Below, piece by piece: positions 1 to 7,336 of a stretch of DNA of 49,781 nt. The stretch is from a virus. Every line of letters starts with the position of its first letter. The first letter of the stretch is position 1. A program made the position numbers and the translations under genes. A model generated the notes under the pieces. It saw only the letters and a list, made by a program, of their open reading frames with translations, did no database searches and was not told the origin of the DNA. The stretch is from the IMG/VR virus record IMGVR_UViG_3300049893_002452, positions 1-49,781 of that record, one strand, 5' to 3'.

Positions 1-465
1 CTACCCGGGCAGCACGGCGGGGAGCTCACCGATGAACCACTCGCTCGTCGCGCGGCAGTTCGGCGTCTCGTAGACCTCGACCTGCACGGTGAAGCACGAG
101 CGGCAGCGGGCCGCGATCGCCTTCGCGATGTGCGCCGCCATGTTCTCGGCGGTCGGGTTGAACGGCACGACGACGATCTCGTCGTCCCTGACCTGCGCGG
201 TCCCCTCCGAGAACACCAGCGCGTCCTGATCGCTCAACACCATGCGGTGATCCCACGGCTCGACGACGTCGTTCAGCAGCTGCTTGCAGACGGAGAAGTC
301 GAGCACGCGACCGACCGCGTCGAGCTTGCCGCCGCTGGCGAACCCCATGCGCAGGACGAACCGATACCGGTGCCCGTGCAGCCGTGCGCACTTCGACTCG
401 TGGCCGACGAGTCGGTGGCCGATGTCGAACTCGACGTCGCGCTCGATGTACTGGACTCCGTTCAT
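1..465 (-). CDS. queD: 6-carboxy-tetrahydropterin synthase (QueD)
   Basis: This 154-residue protein matches the QueD/PTPS family, which turns dihydroneopterin triphosphate (made by FolE) into 6-carboxy-tetrahydropterin, the second step towards 7-deazaguanine. The zinc ligands are His17 and the His30-Gly-His32 pair, and the catalytic Cys26 sits four residues before His30. The C-terminal part has the family pattern PTAEN and an ETP near the end. I chose the ATG at 465 because CAGGAG lies just upstream. An upstream in-frame start lacks a ribosome site. The start overlaps the stop of the upstream dpdA-like gene (ATGA). The stop is the first codon at the window edge, so the gene is complete. It is the last visible gene of the modification operon. 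Confidence 0.93.
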   Translation of the reverse strand: MNGVQYIERDVEFDIGHRLVGHESKCARLHGHRYRFVLRMGFASGGKLDAVGRVLDFSVCKQLLNDVVEPWDHRMVLSDQDALVFSEGTAQVRDDEIVVVPFNPTAENMAAHIAKAIAARCRSCFTVQVEVYETPNCRATSEWFIGELPAVLPG

Positions 466-1373
466 GGCGTGCTCCTGGCGGTCAGGCGCGAGTCGTCGAG
501 CCACCCACAGCGGGCAGCGTGCGCGAGCGCGCGGTCAAGGTCGTCGAGGTGTCCCGGGTTCCCGGTCGTTGCGAGGAACTCGCGCGTGCCGACGTGGACA
601 CGCACGTCGAGGATGTGCCGGACGTACGATCGCATCGTCGCCTCGCACACTTCGTGGTGCTCCTTCCACTCCTCGGGGACGTCGAGCCGCCCCGGGTCGA
701 TGCCGAGCGCGGCGACCGCGCTGCGCACGCGCGCGCGGAACTGCTTGTCCTCGAGCTTCTTGGTCATCGCCGTGCCCTTCGTCCCGAACCAGTCGTCTCG
801 GTAGAACGCAGTCCACTCGCCGGCGCCCAGGTACAGCAGCAGATAGCCGTATTGGGCGGTGTACGCATAGTTCGAGGAATCGCAGGAATACGGCTTGAAC
901 GCTCGGACCATCGCGTGGTTCGTGTACCCCAGCCAGTGAACCCGGCGCCCCGAGGCCCACGTCATCTTCGCCTTCACGTAGGACGCCGGCGCCGAGCCGC
1001 GGTGCGGCCTGCGGAACCCACCGAGCGCAACCCAGGGCGAGGCCGCGAACAGGTCGTTCATCCGCGCCTCGTCGTCGCCGAAGACGTGGATGGGGATCGG
1101 CGCGAGGCCTGCGCCGCGCATCGTCAGCAGGTTCTTCTCCGTCTGCGCCGGGTCTTGCAGCTTGTCGAGCAGCATGTACCCGCAAAGCCGATCGCCGTAC
1201 TTCTCGACGAACTGCATGTAGTCGGGGAGCGCGATCTCCTGCCCGCTGTTGAACGCGGAGAACGCGCCCGAGTCGAGCAGGAGCTCGAAGCGGTCGTCGT
1301 TCGCGACCGCGTCCCACCTCTCGGTGCTCCACTTGCGGGCGTACGCATAGCTCGTCAGCAGCGGGAACTTCAC
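462..1373 (-). CDS. dpdA: DpdA-like 7-deazaguanine DNA transglycosylase, paralog C
   Basis: This 303-residue protein has a tRNA-guanine-transglycosylase-like fold of the type seen in phage DpdA, which exchanges guanine in DNA for a 7-deazaguanine. The conserved LLDSGAF motif (Asp34) matches the TGT DSGGF base-binding Asp, and the SCDS motif about two thirds along matches the TGT nucleophile DC/DS region. LDKLQDP, PIPIHVFGD and GGFRRPHRG are shared with two more copies at 2211-3101 and 3098-3994. The TGT zinc site is not visible. The start is a GTG in a GTGA overlap with yhhQ. In this copy the residue after the second Asp is Ser, where the other two have Cys. The TGT/DpdA fold is well supported, but the exact base inserted is unknown. 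Confidence 0.85.
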   Translation of the reverse strand: MKFPLLTSYAYARKWSTERWDAVANDDRFELLLDSGAFSAFNSGQEIALPDYMQFVEKYGDRLCGYMLLDKLQDPAQTEKNLLTMRGAGLAPIPIHVFGDDEARMNDLFAASPWVALGGFRRPHRGSAPASYVKAKMTWASGRRVHWLGYTNHAMVRAFKPYSCDSSNYAYTAQYGYLLLYLGAGEWTAFYRDDWFGTKGTAMTKKLEDKQFRARVRSAVAALGIDPGRLDVPEEWKEHHEVCEATMRSYVRHILDVRVHVGTREFLATTGNPGHLDDLDRALAHAARCGWLDDSRLTARSTP

Positions 1374-1888
1374 GGCCGATCTTCGGCCTTCGCCGTCCAC
1401 TTCCAGATCGTGTTGACGAGGACGAGCGACCATGCGCCACCGCCGAGGAGCTTCGCCATCGACTGCGACGCGAACACGAGCGGCTCGACGTTGCCGAACG
1501 CGACGGCCTGGAAGACGAGCGAGTCGAGCACGGCCGCGACGACGTTCGCCGCGTTGACCCGCAGCAGCCGGTGCTGGTGGCGCGCAGCGTTGAACGTGAC
1601 CGCCTCGCCGGTGCCTGCGACGAAGAAGGCCGAGAACGAGGCGACGGCGATCGGCACCGCGTCGGTGTTCACGACCGCCGACAACGCCGAGCCGGCGAGG
1701 ATGAGCCCGCCCATGCGCAGCACGAGTCGGTCGCCCTCCCACCGCCGCTGCAGCACGGACCGCAGCGTCATGTCGAACGGGATCAGGACCCAGGCGGTGA
1801 CGGCGAGCGCGGGCTGCCCGTAGTGGGCGACGATCTGGTTCGCGACGACGATGACCAGCAGGTACAGAGCGATCAGCACGTAGCCCAT
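1370..1888 (-). CDS. yhhQ: Queuosine precursor transporter, YhhQ/VUT family
   Basis: This 172-residue hydrophobic protein has about five membrane segments and the YhhQ pattern: an N-terminal ALYLLVIVVANQIVAHYG segment, then IPFDMTLRSVLQRRW, SALSAVVNTDAVPIA, and a late WSLVLVNTIWKW. YhhQ/QPT proteins import preQ0 or preQ1 across the inner membrane. In the operon it sits between the QueD-like gene and dpdA paralog C, with one-base and four-base overlaps, so it is certainly cotranscribed. A salvage transporter beside de novo synthesis enzymes suggests the phage uses both sources of 7-deazaguanine. The family call is firm. The substrate is inferred from the family and the neighbourhood. Confidence 0.85.
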   Translation of the reverse strand: MGYVLIALYLLVIVVANQIVAHYGQPALAVTAWVLIPFDMTLRSVLQRRWEGDRLVLRMGGLILAGSALSAVVNTDAVPIAVASFSAFFVAGTGEAVTFNAARHQHRLLRVNAANVVAAVLDSLVFQAVAFGNVEPLVFASQSMAKLLGGGAWSLVLVNTIWKWTAKAEDRP

Positions 1889-2214
1889 CACGCCTCCACG
1901 ACGGCGCCGTTCTCGCCGTCCTCGTTGACCTCGACCCGCACCGCCTTGAACGCGGTGAGGAGGTGCGCCGCCCATCGCTCGCACGACCACGTCCCGTCGT
2001 CGAGCACCGCCTGGACCCGCGCGATCTCCGCCTCGACCGCTCGGCGCAGCAGGATGAACTCGACGTCGCGGTCGTCGTGGCTGACGGCGACCTCGACGCG
2101 CACGCCGAACCGGTGACGGTGACGCGCTCGCAGGAACGCGACCTCCTCGGGGGCGTCCGGCCAGCGGTGGAACCCCTCGAAGCTCGTCGTGCAGAAGACC
2201 CGCGTGCTGCTCAT
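1888..2214 (-). CDS. QueD-like (PTPS superfamily) protein lacking the catalytic Cys
   Basis: This short 108-residue relative of QueD keeps the zinc-binding His pattern (His16, then HRH at 32-34) and the C-terminal strand-rich part ending in an E-containing VEVNEDG segment. The catalytic Cys that QueD carries four residues before its HGH motif is Leu28 here. It is therefore unlikely to be a normal 6-carboxy-tetrahydropterin synthase, and a true QueD is present at 1-465. Published work on phage 7-deazaguanines names a 7-carboxy-7-deazaguanine decarboxylase, DpdL, which I recall as a QueD paralog. This gene is a candidate for such a role. Start and stop overlap the dpdA paralog B and yhhQ genes. 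Confidence 0.7.
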   Translation of the reverse strand: MSSTRVFCTTSFEGFHRWPDAPEEVAFLRARHRHRFGVRVEVAVSHDDRDVEFILLRRAVEAEIARVQAVLDDGTWSCERWAAHLLTAFKAVRVEVNEDGENGAVVEA

Positions 2215-3101
2215 GGCGTTGCTCCCTCGTGCGCGAGAAGACCGCGGGCCGCTGCGAGGACGATCCCCGCCCGCACCGCCTCGATGTCGCGCCAGTCCTG
2301 CGGTTCGATCGCGAGGAACACGCGCGTCCCGAGCAGGCGCCGCACGTCGAGCGCGTACCACACCCACGACGCGGCGTTCTGCAGGTGTACGCGGTGAATC
2401 TTGTTGACGTAGGACCACGAGTCGCCGCGGTCGTAGTCCGCCGGGTCGAACCCGACCGCCGCAACGGCCGCGCGCAGGCGCCGATGGTCGTACCCTCCGA
2501 CCGTCTTCTTCGCGTCCCACTCCGCGCGCGTCAGCACGATCATCTTGCCGCCGCCGACGTAGATGTGCATCTGCCCGTACATGCGGCCCGACCCGAACGA
2601 CGCGCAGTCCACCGAATACGGGCGGAACGCCTTGATCATCGACAGGTCGGTGTACCCGAGCCAGTGAACCTTGCGACCCGCGGCCCAGGTCATCTTCTCC
2701 TTGACGTAGGCCGGCGGGGCCGCTCCTCGGTGGGGACGACGGAACCCTCCGAGGGCGACCCATTCGGAGAGCTCGAACAGCTCGTCCATGCGGGCCTGCG
2801 TGTCGCCGAAGACGTGGATGGGGATCGGCCGCAGCCCGGCGTCGTGCATCGTCCGCAGGTTCGCTTCCGTCGTCACCGGGTCCTGCAGCTTGTCGAGCGC
2901 CATGAAGCCGAGCAGGCGGTGACCGTGCGTCGCGACGAACTGCATGTAGTCGGCGAGCTTGATCTCGTCCCCGCTGTTGAACGCGGTGAAGGCCCCGGAG
3001 TCCATCAGCAGTTCGAGCCGGTCGTCGTTCAGCACGTAGTCGATGTGCTCCGGGGTGCAGCGCCGGATGTACGCATACGAGAAGAGAATCGGCACCTTCA
3101 C
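2211..3101 (-). CDS. dpdA: DpdA-like 7-deazaguanine DNA transglycosylase, paralog B
   Basis: This 296-residue TGT-fold protein is a clear paralog of the copies at 462-1373 and 3098-3994. Asp34 lies in MDSGAFTAFNSG (base-binding site). LDKLQDP, PIPIHVFGD and GGFRRPHRG follow in the same order, and SVDCASF holds the presumed nucleophile Asp. The central HWLGYTDLSMIKAFRPYS block is nearly the same as in paralog A. The GTG start overlaps the stop of paralog A (GTGA). It should act on phage DNA after replication. Whether the three copies differ in sequence target, in the base used, or form a hetero-complex cannot be told from sequence alone. Confidence 0.85.
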   Translation of the reverse strand: MKVPILFSYAYIRRCTPEHIDYVLNDDRLELLMDSGAFTAFNSGDEIKLADYMQFVATHGHRLLGFMALDKLQDPVTTEANLRTMHDAGLRPIPIHVFGDTQARMDELFELSEWVALGGFRRPHRGAAPPAYVKEKMTWAAGRKVHWLGYTDLSMIKAFRPYSVDCASFGSGRMYGQMHIYVGGGKMIVLTRAEWDAKKTVGGYDHRRLRAAVAAVGFDPADYDRGDSWSYVNKIHRVHLQNAASWVWYALDVRRLLGTRVFLAIEPQDWRDIEAVRAGIVLAAARGLLAHEGATP

Positions 3102-3994
3102 GGGACGTTCCCCTCGAGGAGCCCGCAGCCGTCGGCCCAATCGATCGCATCGCGGATGGCGTGCAGATCCTGCTCGTCGGGGAGCATCGCGATGAACAGG
3201 CGCGTGCCGATCTTCGCGCGAACGTCGAGCACGTAGCGAACCCAGGCCCGCGCGTTGAGCCGCTGCACCCGGTTCATGTACTGGACGTTCCTCCACGACT
3301 GCGTGTCGTCGAACAAGTCGGGATCGAGCCCGTGCGCGGCGACGAGCGCGCGCAGCCTGCGGTGGCCCCCGGGCAGCGCCTTGATCCCGTTGCCCGCCTC
3401 CCACTCGCGGTAGGTGAGCTCGACCATCTGCCCCGCACCGACGTACAGGTGCATCTGCCCGAACGTGCGCCCCGCCGTCCACGATGCGCAGTCGCACGAG
3501 AACGGCTTGAAGCTCTTGATCATGTCGAGGTCGGTGTAGCCGAGCCAGTGAACGTCGCGACCGGCGGCCCACTCCATCTTCGCCTTGATGTACGTGCGCG
3601 GTGCGCTGCCGCGGTGCGGTCGCCGGAACCCTCCGCACGCGACCCAGCGCGACCGCTCGAACAGCCAGTCCATGCGCGCGCGGTCGTCACCGAAGACGTG
3701 GATGGGGATCGGGTGCAGGCCTGCGTTCAGCATGTCGCGCAGGTTGGCGTCGGTGCGCACGGGGTCCTGCAGCTTGTCGAGGGCCATGTACCCGAACAGG
3801 CGCGACGACCACGTCCCGAGCCAGCTCATGTACTCGTCGAGCTTGATCTCGGTGCCGCTGTTGAACGCCGTGAACGCGCCCGAGTCCAGCAGCACCTCGA
3901 CGCGCGGGTCGCCGAGCATGTTCTCGATGTGGGCCGCGTCGTACTTGCGCAGGTACGCGAACGACGTCAGCAGCGGCACATGCAGCCGAGGCAT
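3098..3994 (-). CDS. dpdA: DpdA-like 7-deazaguanine DNA transglycosylase, paralog A
   Basis: This 298-residue protein is the first of the three DpdA-like paralogs in transcription order. Asp37 in LLDSGAFTAFNSG matches the TGT base-binding Asp. LDKLQDP, PIPIHVFGD, GGFRRPHRG and HWLGYTDLDM follow, and SCDCASW carries the presumed nucleophile. It lies directly after the ParB-like gene with a one-base TGATG overlap, and its end overlaps paralog B. The length is uniform among the three copies, so none looks like a decayed fragment. The protein should join in replacing guanine in DNA with a 7-deazaguanine. Confidence 0.86.
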   Translation of the reverse strand: MPRLHVPLLTSFAYLRKYDAAHIENMLGDPRVEVLLDSGAFTAFNSGTEIKLDEYMSWLGTWSSRLFGYMALDKLQDPVRTDANLRDMLNAGLHPIPIHVFGDDRARMDWLFERSRWVACGGFRRPHRGSAPRTYIKAKMEWAAGRDVHWLGYTDLDMIKSFKPFSCDCASWTAGRTFGQMHLYVGAGQMVELTYREWEAGNGIKALPGGHRRLRALVAAHGLDPDLFDDTQSWRNVQYMNRVQRLNARAWVRYVLDVRAKIGTRLFIAMLPDEQDLHAIRDAIDWADGCGLLEGNVP

Positions 3995-4671
3995 CAGAAC
4001 GCCTTCGCGACGTACTTGAACCCCGCGTTCGAGAGCACGTCGTTGACGACCTGCAGCACGCGGTCCCTGTCCGCCGCCGTGATCTTCTCGATCTTGAGCA
4101 CGAACGTCTCGTCCGCCGGGTCGTAGTCGGGGATCTCATCGACGTTCGCTGCGCCGTCGGTCGCCCATGCGTCCGAGGTCAGCTTCATCAGCGCCTCGAT
4201 CTCGTTGTCGCCGAAGCCGAGCAGCTGCGCGTCCCTGGGGTCGTCGTACGCGGCGATCAACGAGGCGAGCTCCCGTTCGTCCCAGGCCGCCAGCTCGCCG
4301 AGCTTGTTCGCAGCGAGCGCGAGCTTCTCCGCGACCGCGCGCGAGACGTCGACAAGCCGCACCGGCACGCGCATATCGCCGCCGGCGATGCGCTTGGCGT
4401 CCGCCGACCACCGTGCGCGGTCCTCGTCCTTCTCGGCAGCCCACAGCGCGGGCAGGCGCAGCGCGCCCTTCAAGCGCGTGTGCCCCGAGATCACCATGCG
4501 ATCCTCGCGACGTGCGACGATCACGTCGCCCCATCCGAGCTCGATGATCGAGCGCGCGACGCGGTCGACCGCGTGGTCGTTGATTCGCGGGTTGCGGTCC
4601 CACGGGACGAGCGACCCGATGTCCGCCCACTCGGCAGCCGACTCGGCCGCCTCGGTCTTCTTACCGGCCAT
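3994..4671 (-). CDS. ParB/Srx-like nuclease-fold protein of the modification operon
   Basis: This 225-residue protein has an N-terminal ParB/sulfiredoxin-like domain: PWDRNPRIND, then IIELGWGDVIVARRED and the ISGHTRLKGALRL box that corresponds to the ParB GEHR-type nucleotide-binding motif, followed by a helical part with LALAANKLGELAAWDE. Such domains are common next to or fused with phage DNA-modifying enzymes. In bacterial dpd clusters the DpdB partner of DpdA is also described as ParB/DndB-like with NTPase activity, so a helper role for the DpdA-like enzymes is plausible but not shown. Its start overlaps the folE stop by 11 bases, and its stop overlaps dpdA paralog A. Confidence 0.75.
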   Translation of the reverse strand: MAGKKTEAAESAAEWADIGSLVPWDRNPRINDHAVDRVARSIIELGWGDVIVARREDRMVISGHTRLKGALRLPALWAAEKDEDRARWSADAKRIAGGDMRVPVRLVDVSRAVAEKLALAANKLGELAAWDERELASLIAAYDDPRDAQLLGFGDNEIEALMKLTSDAWATDGAANVDEIPDYDPADETFVLKIEKITAADRDRVLQVVNDVLSNAGFKYVAKAF

Positions 4672-5269
4672 GCAGCACCTCTCGCGCGCGGTTCGACAGC
4701 TCCCAGAACTCGGCCCTGATCTCGTGCTCGCGGAACCTCCCGAGCAGCGCCTCGGTCGCCATCGGCGCGCGGACGCCGACCCCGCGACACGCCATGCAGG
4801 AGTGCTCCGCGACCACGCGGACGCCGACCCCTTGCGCGTTCGTCGCCTCGGCGAGCGTGCGCGCGATGTCGTTCGTCAGCCGCTCCTGCACCTGCAGCTG
4901 CCGCGAGAGGTGGCGCACGAGACGCGGGATCTTCGAGGCGCCGACGATGACGGAGTTCTGCGCGGCCGGCAGGTACCCGACGTCGGCCGTCCCCGAGAAC
5001 GGCAGCATGTGGTGCTCGCACATGGAGGTGAACGGGATGCCGCCGATGACGATGATCTCGTCGTACGCGATGTCGAACCCGTCCTTGCCCTCGCTGGTCT
5101 TGAGCAGCGCGCGCGCGTTGCCGTCCATCCCGACCAGCATCTCGCGCCACGCGCGAGCGACGCGCTGTGGCGTTCCGCGCAGGCCTTCGCGATCGGGGTC
5201 CTCTCCAAGCGCGATCAGGAACTCACGCACCGCGGCCTTCGCGCGGACCTCATCGTACATCGTCTGCAT
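4661..5269 (-). CDS. folE: GTP cyclohydrolase I (FolE)
   Basis: This 202-residue enzyme converts GTP to dihydroneopterin triphosphate, the entry step of 7-deazaguanine synthesis. The zinc and catalytic motifs are intact: SMCEHHMLPF, then VGYLPA, ASKIPRLVRHLSRQLQVQERLT, and HSCMACRGV with the last zinc Cys. Length and motif order fit the type IA family. The ATG at 5269 shares a base with the queE stop. A second ATG nine bases later is possible. The gene is translationally coupled to queE upstream and to the ParB-like gene downstream. Confidence 0.96.
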   Translation of the reverse strand: MQTMYDEVRAKAAVREFLIALGEDPDREGLRGTPQRVARAWREMLVGMDGNARALLKTSEGKDGFDIAYDEIIVIGGIPFTSMCEHHMLPFSGTADVGYLPAAQNSVIVGASKIPRLVRHLSRQLQVQERLTNDIARTLAEATNAQGVGVRVVAEHSCMACRGVGVRAPMATEALLGRFREHEIRAEFWELSNRAREVLHGR

Positions 5270-5940
5270 CAGGGCATCCCCACGAGCTTGTGCGACTGGA
5301 CGGACACGCGCGCACCGAGACGTTCGGCACGCGCGACGGTGTGGGCGAGGGTCGCCCGGCCGGCGTCGCCGCCGACATCCATCGGCTGCAGGTACAGGTG
5401 TTCGAACCCGCCCGCCAGTTCGAGGATCTCCTCGTCGGTGAACGGCGACGGGCAGATGACCTTGAGGTCGGTCCCCTCGCGCAGCTTGACGTGCTCGACC
5501 CCCGAGATGCCGATGAGCGGCTTCGGCGAGACGGTGACGTGGTCGAGGCAGGCGAGCGCCGAGTGCATCGTCTCGGGGTCGGTCGTCCCGTTCGTCTCGA
5601 TCGCGATGTCGACTTCCTGCTTGACGAGCTCCCCGAGGAACTGGAAGCCAGCCTGCGTCCGCAGCTGCAACGTCGGCTCGCCGCCGGTCAGCACGACGAC
5701 CGGCCGCTTCATGCCGGCGCCGACCTCGAGCACGCGCGCGACGAGCGCCTGCGGCTCGAACGGGTCGCCGCTGGCGAACTCGGTGTCGCACCAGCGGCTG
5801 CACTCCCCCTTCCCCTGCCCGCGGTGTTCCGCGAGCCCTGACCAGAGGTTGCAGCCAGCGAATCGCACGAAGACCGCGGGCTGTCCGGCGCGCGACCCCT
5901 CGCCTTGGATGGTTCGGAACACCTCTCGTACCCGTAGCAT
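5269..5940 (-). CDS. queE: 7-carboxy-7-deazaguanine synthase (QueE), radical SAM
   Basis: This 223-residue radical SAM enzyme makes 7-carboxy-7-deazaguanine from 6-carboxy-tetrahydropterin. The N-terminal EVFRTIQGEGSRAGQPAVFVRFAGCNLW signature, here at residues 6-33, the LTGGEPTLQ motif, IETNGT and SPKP are all typical. The cluster cysteines are spaced CX16CX3C (Cys29 onward, ending CSRWCDTEF). From memory the extended QueE motif is CX14CX2C, so the loop is longer and the middle Cys is shifted by one. The ATG at 5940 follows GGAGG at a good distance. It is the first gene of the tightly overlapped modification operon. Confidence 0.93.
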   Translation of the reverse strand: MLRVREVFRTIQGEGSRAGQPAVFVRFAGCNLWSGLAEHRGQGKGECSRWCDTEFASGDPFEPQALVARVLEVGAGMKRPVVVLTGGEPTLQLRTQAGFQFLGELVKQEVDIAIETNGTTDPETMHSALACLDHVTVSPKPLIGISGVEHVKLREGTDLKVICPSPFTDEEILELAGGFEHLYLQPMDVGGDAGRATLAHTVARAERLGARVSVQSHKLVGMP

Positions 5941-5971
5941 CGAGCCTCCGTATCCGGTGCAGGGGTACAGC

Positions 5972-6240
5972 CTACCCTGTCGGACACGAAGGCGGAACCC
6001 CAGGACCGAGTCGCATGCTCGTGTACGCGGCGTCGATCGCCATCCAGTCGATCTCGATGCGCAGCGGCGAGCGCGCCGTCGCGCCGACGATCGCGGAGTC
6101 GGGGACGCGCCCGAGTTCGAGCCGTCGCCTCTCCGAGTCCAGCGCGACGAGCGCGCGGCAGTCGTTCTCGTTCTGCCACTCGACCGAGACGACCCACCTC
6201 GGCCGCGTGCCACGCTGCGTCAGGCGGACGTGCGCCGGGA

Positions 6241-6250
<10 letters not shown>
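5972..6250 (-). CDS. Small protein of unknown function
   Basis: I do not recognise this 92-residue protein. It starts MRVIPAHVRL and has several predicted beta strands (RWVVSVEWQ, CRALVALDS) and a mixed C-terminal part ending PPSCPTG. The ATG at 6250 overlaps the end of the zinc-ribbon gene upstream by ten bases. It ends 31 bases before queE, so it may share a transcript with the modification operon. No motif links it to that pathway. Confidence 0.6.
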
Positions 6251-6602
<352 letters not shown>

Positions 6603-6606
<4 letters not shown>

Positions 6607-7007
6607 GCTTTCGTCGCCCCCCGCTGCTTCGCGCGAGCTTGCTTCGCGGCCCCGCGTCGACATCCTCGACACCACGGCTGTCGCGCACGCTTCCCGCCGG
6701 GCAGCGTCCGCATGCCGAAGACGCGCTCGATCTCTGCCTCGTCGTTCGACGGCGCCCCGTCGGCGTTGCAGTGCGGGCACATCTCCATCTCGACGTCGGC
6801 CTTGTTGTACGGGTCCGGCGTCCCGGCCTTCTGCAGCGCACGCGCACGCGCACCAGCTGCGTCAAGGACGATCCGCCTCTTGTCGATCTCCTGCACGCGC
6901 AGGAGCACGGCGACCGACGTCACCTTCGAGATCGCGTTGCGCGCCTCGACACCGCTCTTGCTGACGAGCCCGTCTGCCTCTGCTTCCACCTCCTCGTAGT
7001 CCAGCAC
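6603..7007 (-). CDS. Small protein with two CxxC pairs, unknown function
   Basis: This 134-residue protein has a helical N-terminal half (LDYEEVEAEADGLV onward, with a likely coiled or helical region to about residue 60) and a C-terminal zinc-finger-like part with CPHCNADG and CRGCRRG. A basic, Ala/Lys/Arg-rich tail suggests nucleic-acid contact. The GTG start at 7007 is preceded by GGAGGTC. The stop overlaps the next start. The function is unknown. Confidence 0.65.
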
Positions 7008-7016
7008 GCTGACCTC

Positions 7017-7328
7017 CTACCCCCAGGGAAGAACCGCAACGGACGGCGACGCCGCCCGCTGCTTGATCAGGTACACGCCGTCCGGCTGAAGACGAAGTTC
7101 GAGCCCGAGATCGTGGCAGAGCGTCATCAAGACCCAGTCGGGGACGTGGCGGCGCCCGTGCGCGTAGTCCGTCACGACCTGCTTCCGCATGCCGAGCCGC
7201 TCGCAGAGAGCGAGGCTCGACCGTCCTTCCTTCGCATCGACCCATCGGGTCCGCAGGTCGGCGAACAGGGCCGTGCGGGGAAGCTGTGCATCGCGGCGCA
7301 GGCCGCTCGGGATCGGGTTCGTCGCCAT
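7017..7328 (-). CDS. XRE-type helix-turn-helix regulator
   Basis: This 103-residue protein has a central helix-turn-helix of the Cro/CI (XRE) class: LALCERLGMRKQVVTDYAHG with RRHVPDWVLMTLCHDLGLEL after it, then a short C-terminal extension with one predicted strand (DGVYLIKQ). The ATG at 7328 follows GGAGGACC. It could recognise the palindromic GTACCC...GTAC elements found at several promoters, including the one just upstream at 7900-7928. That link is inference. Confidence 0.72.
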   Translation of the reverse strand: MATNPIPSGLRRDAQLPRTALFADLRTRWVDAKEGRSSLALCERLGMRKQVVTDYAHGRRHVPDWVLMTLCHDLGLELRLQPDGVYLIKQRAASPSVAVLPWG

Positions 7329-7336
7329 CGGTCCTC

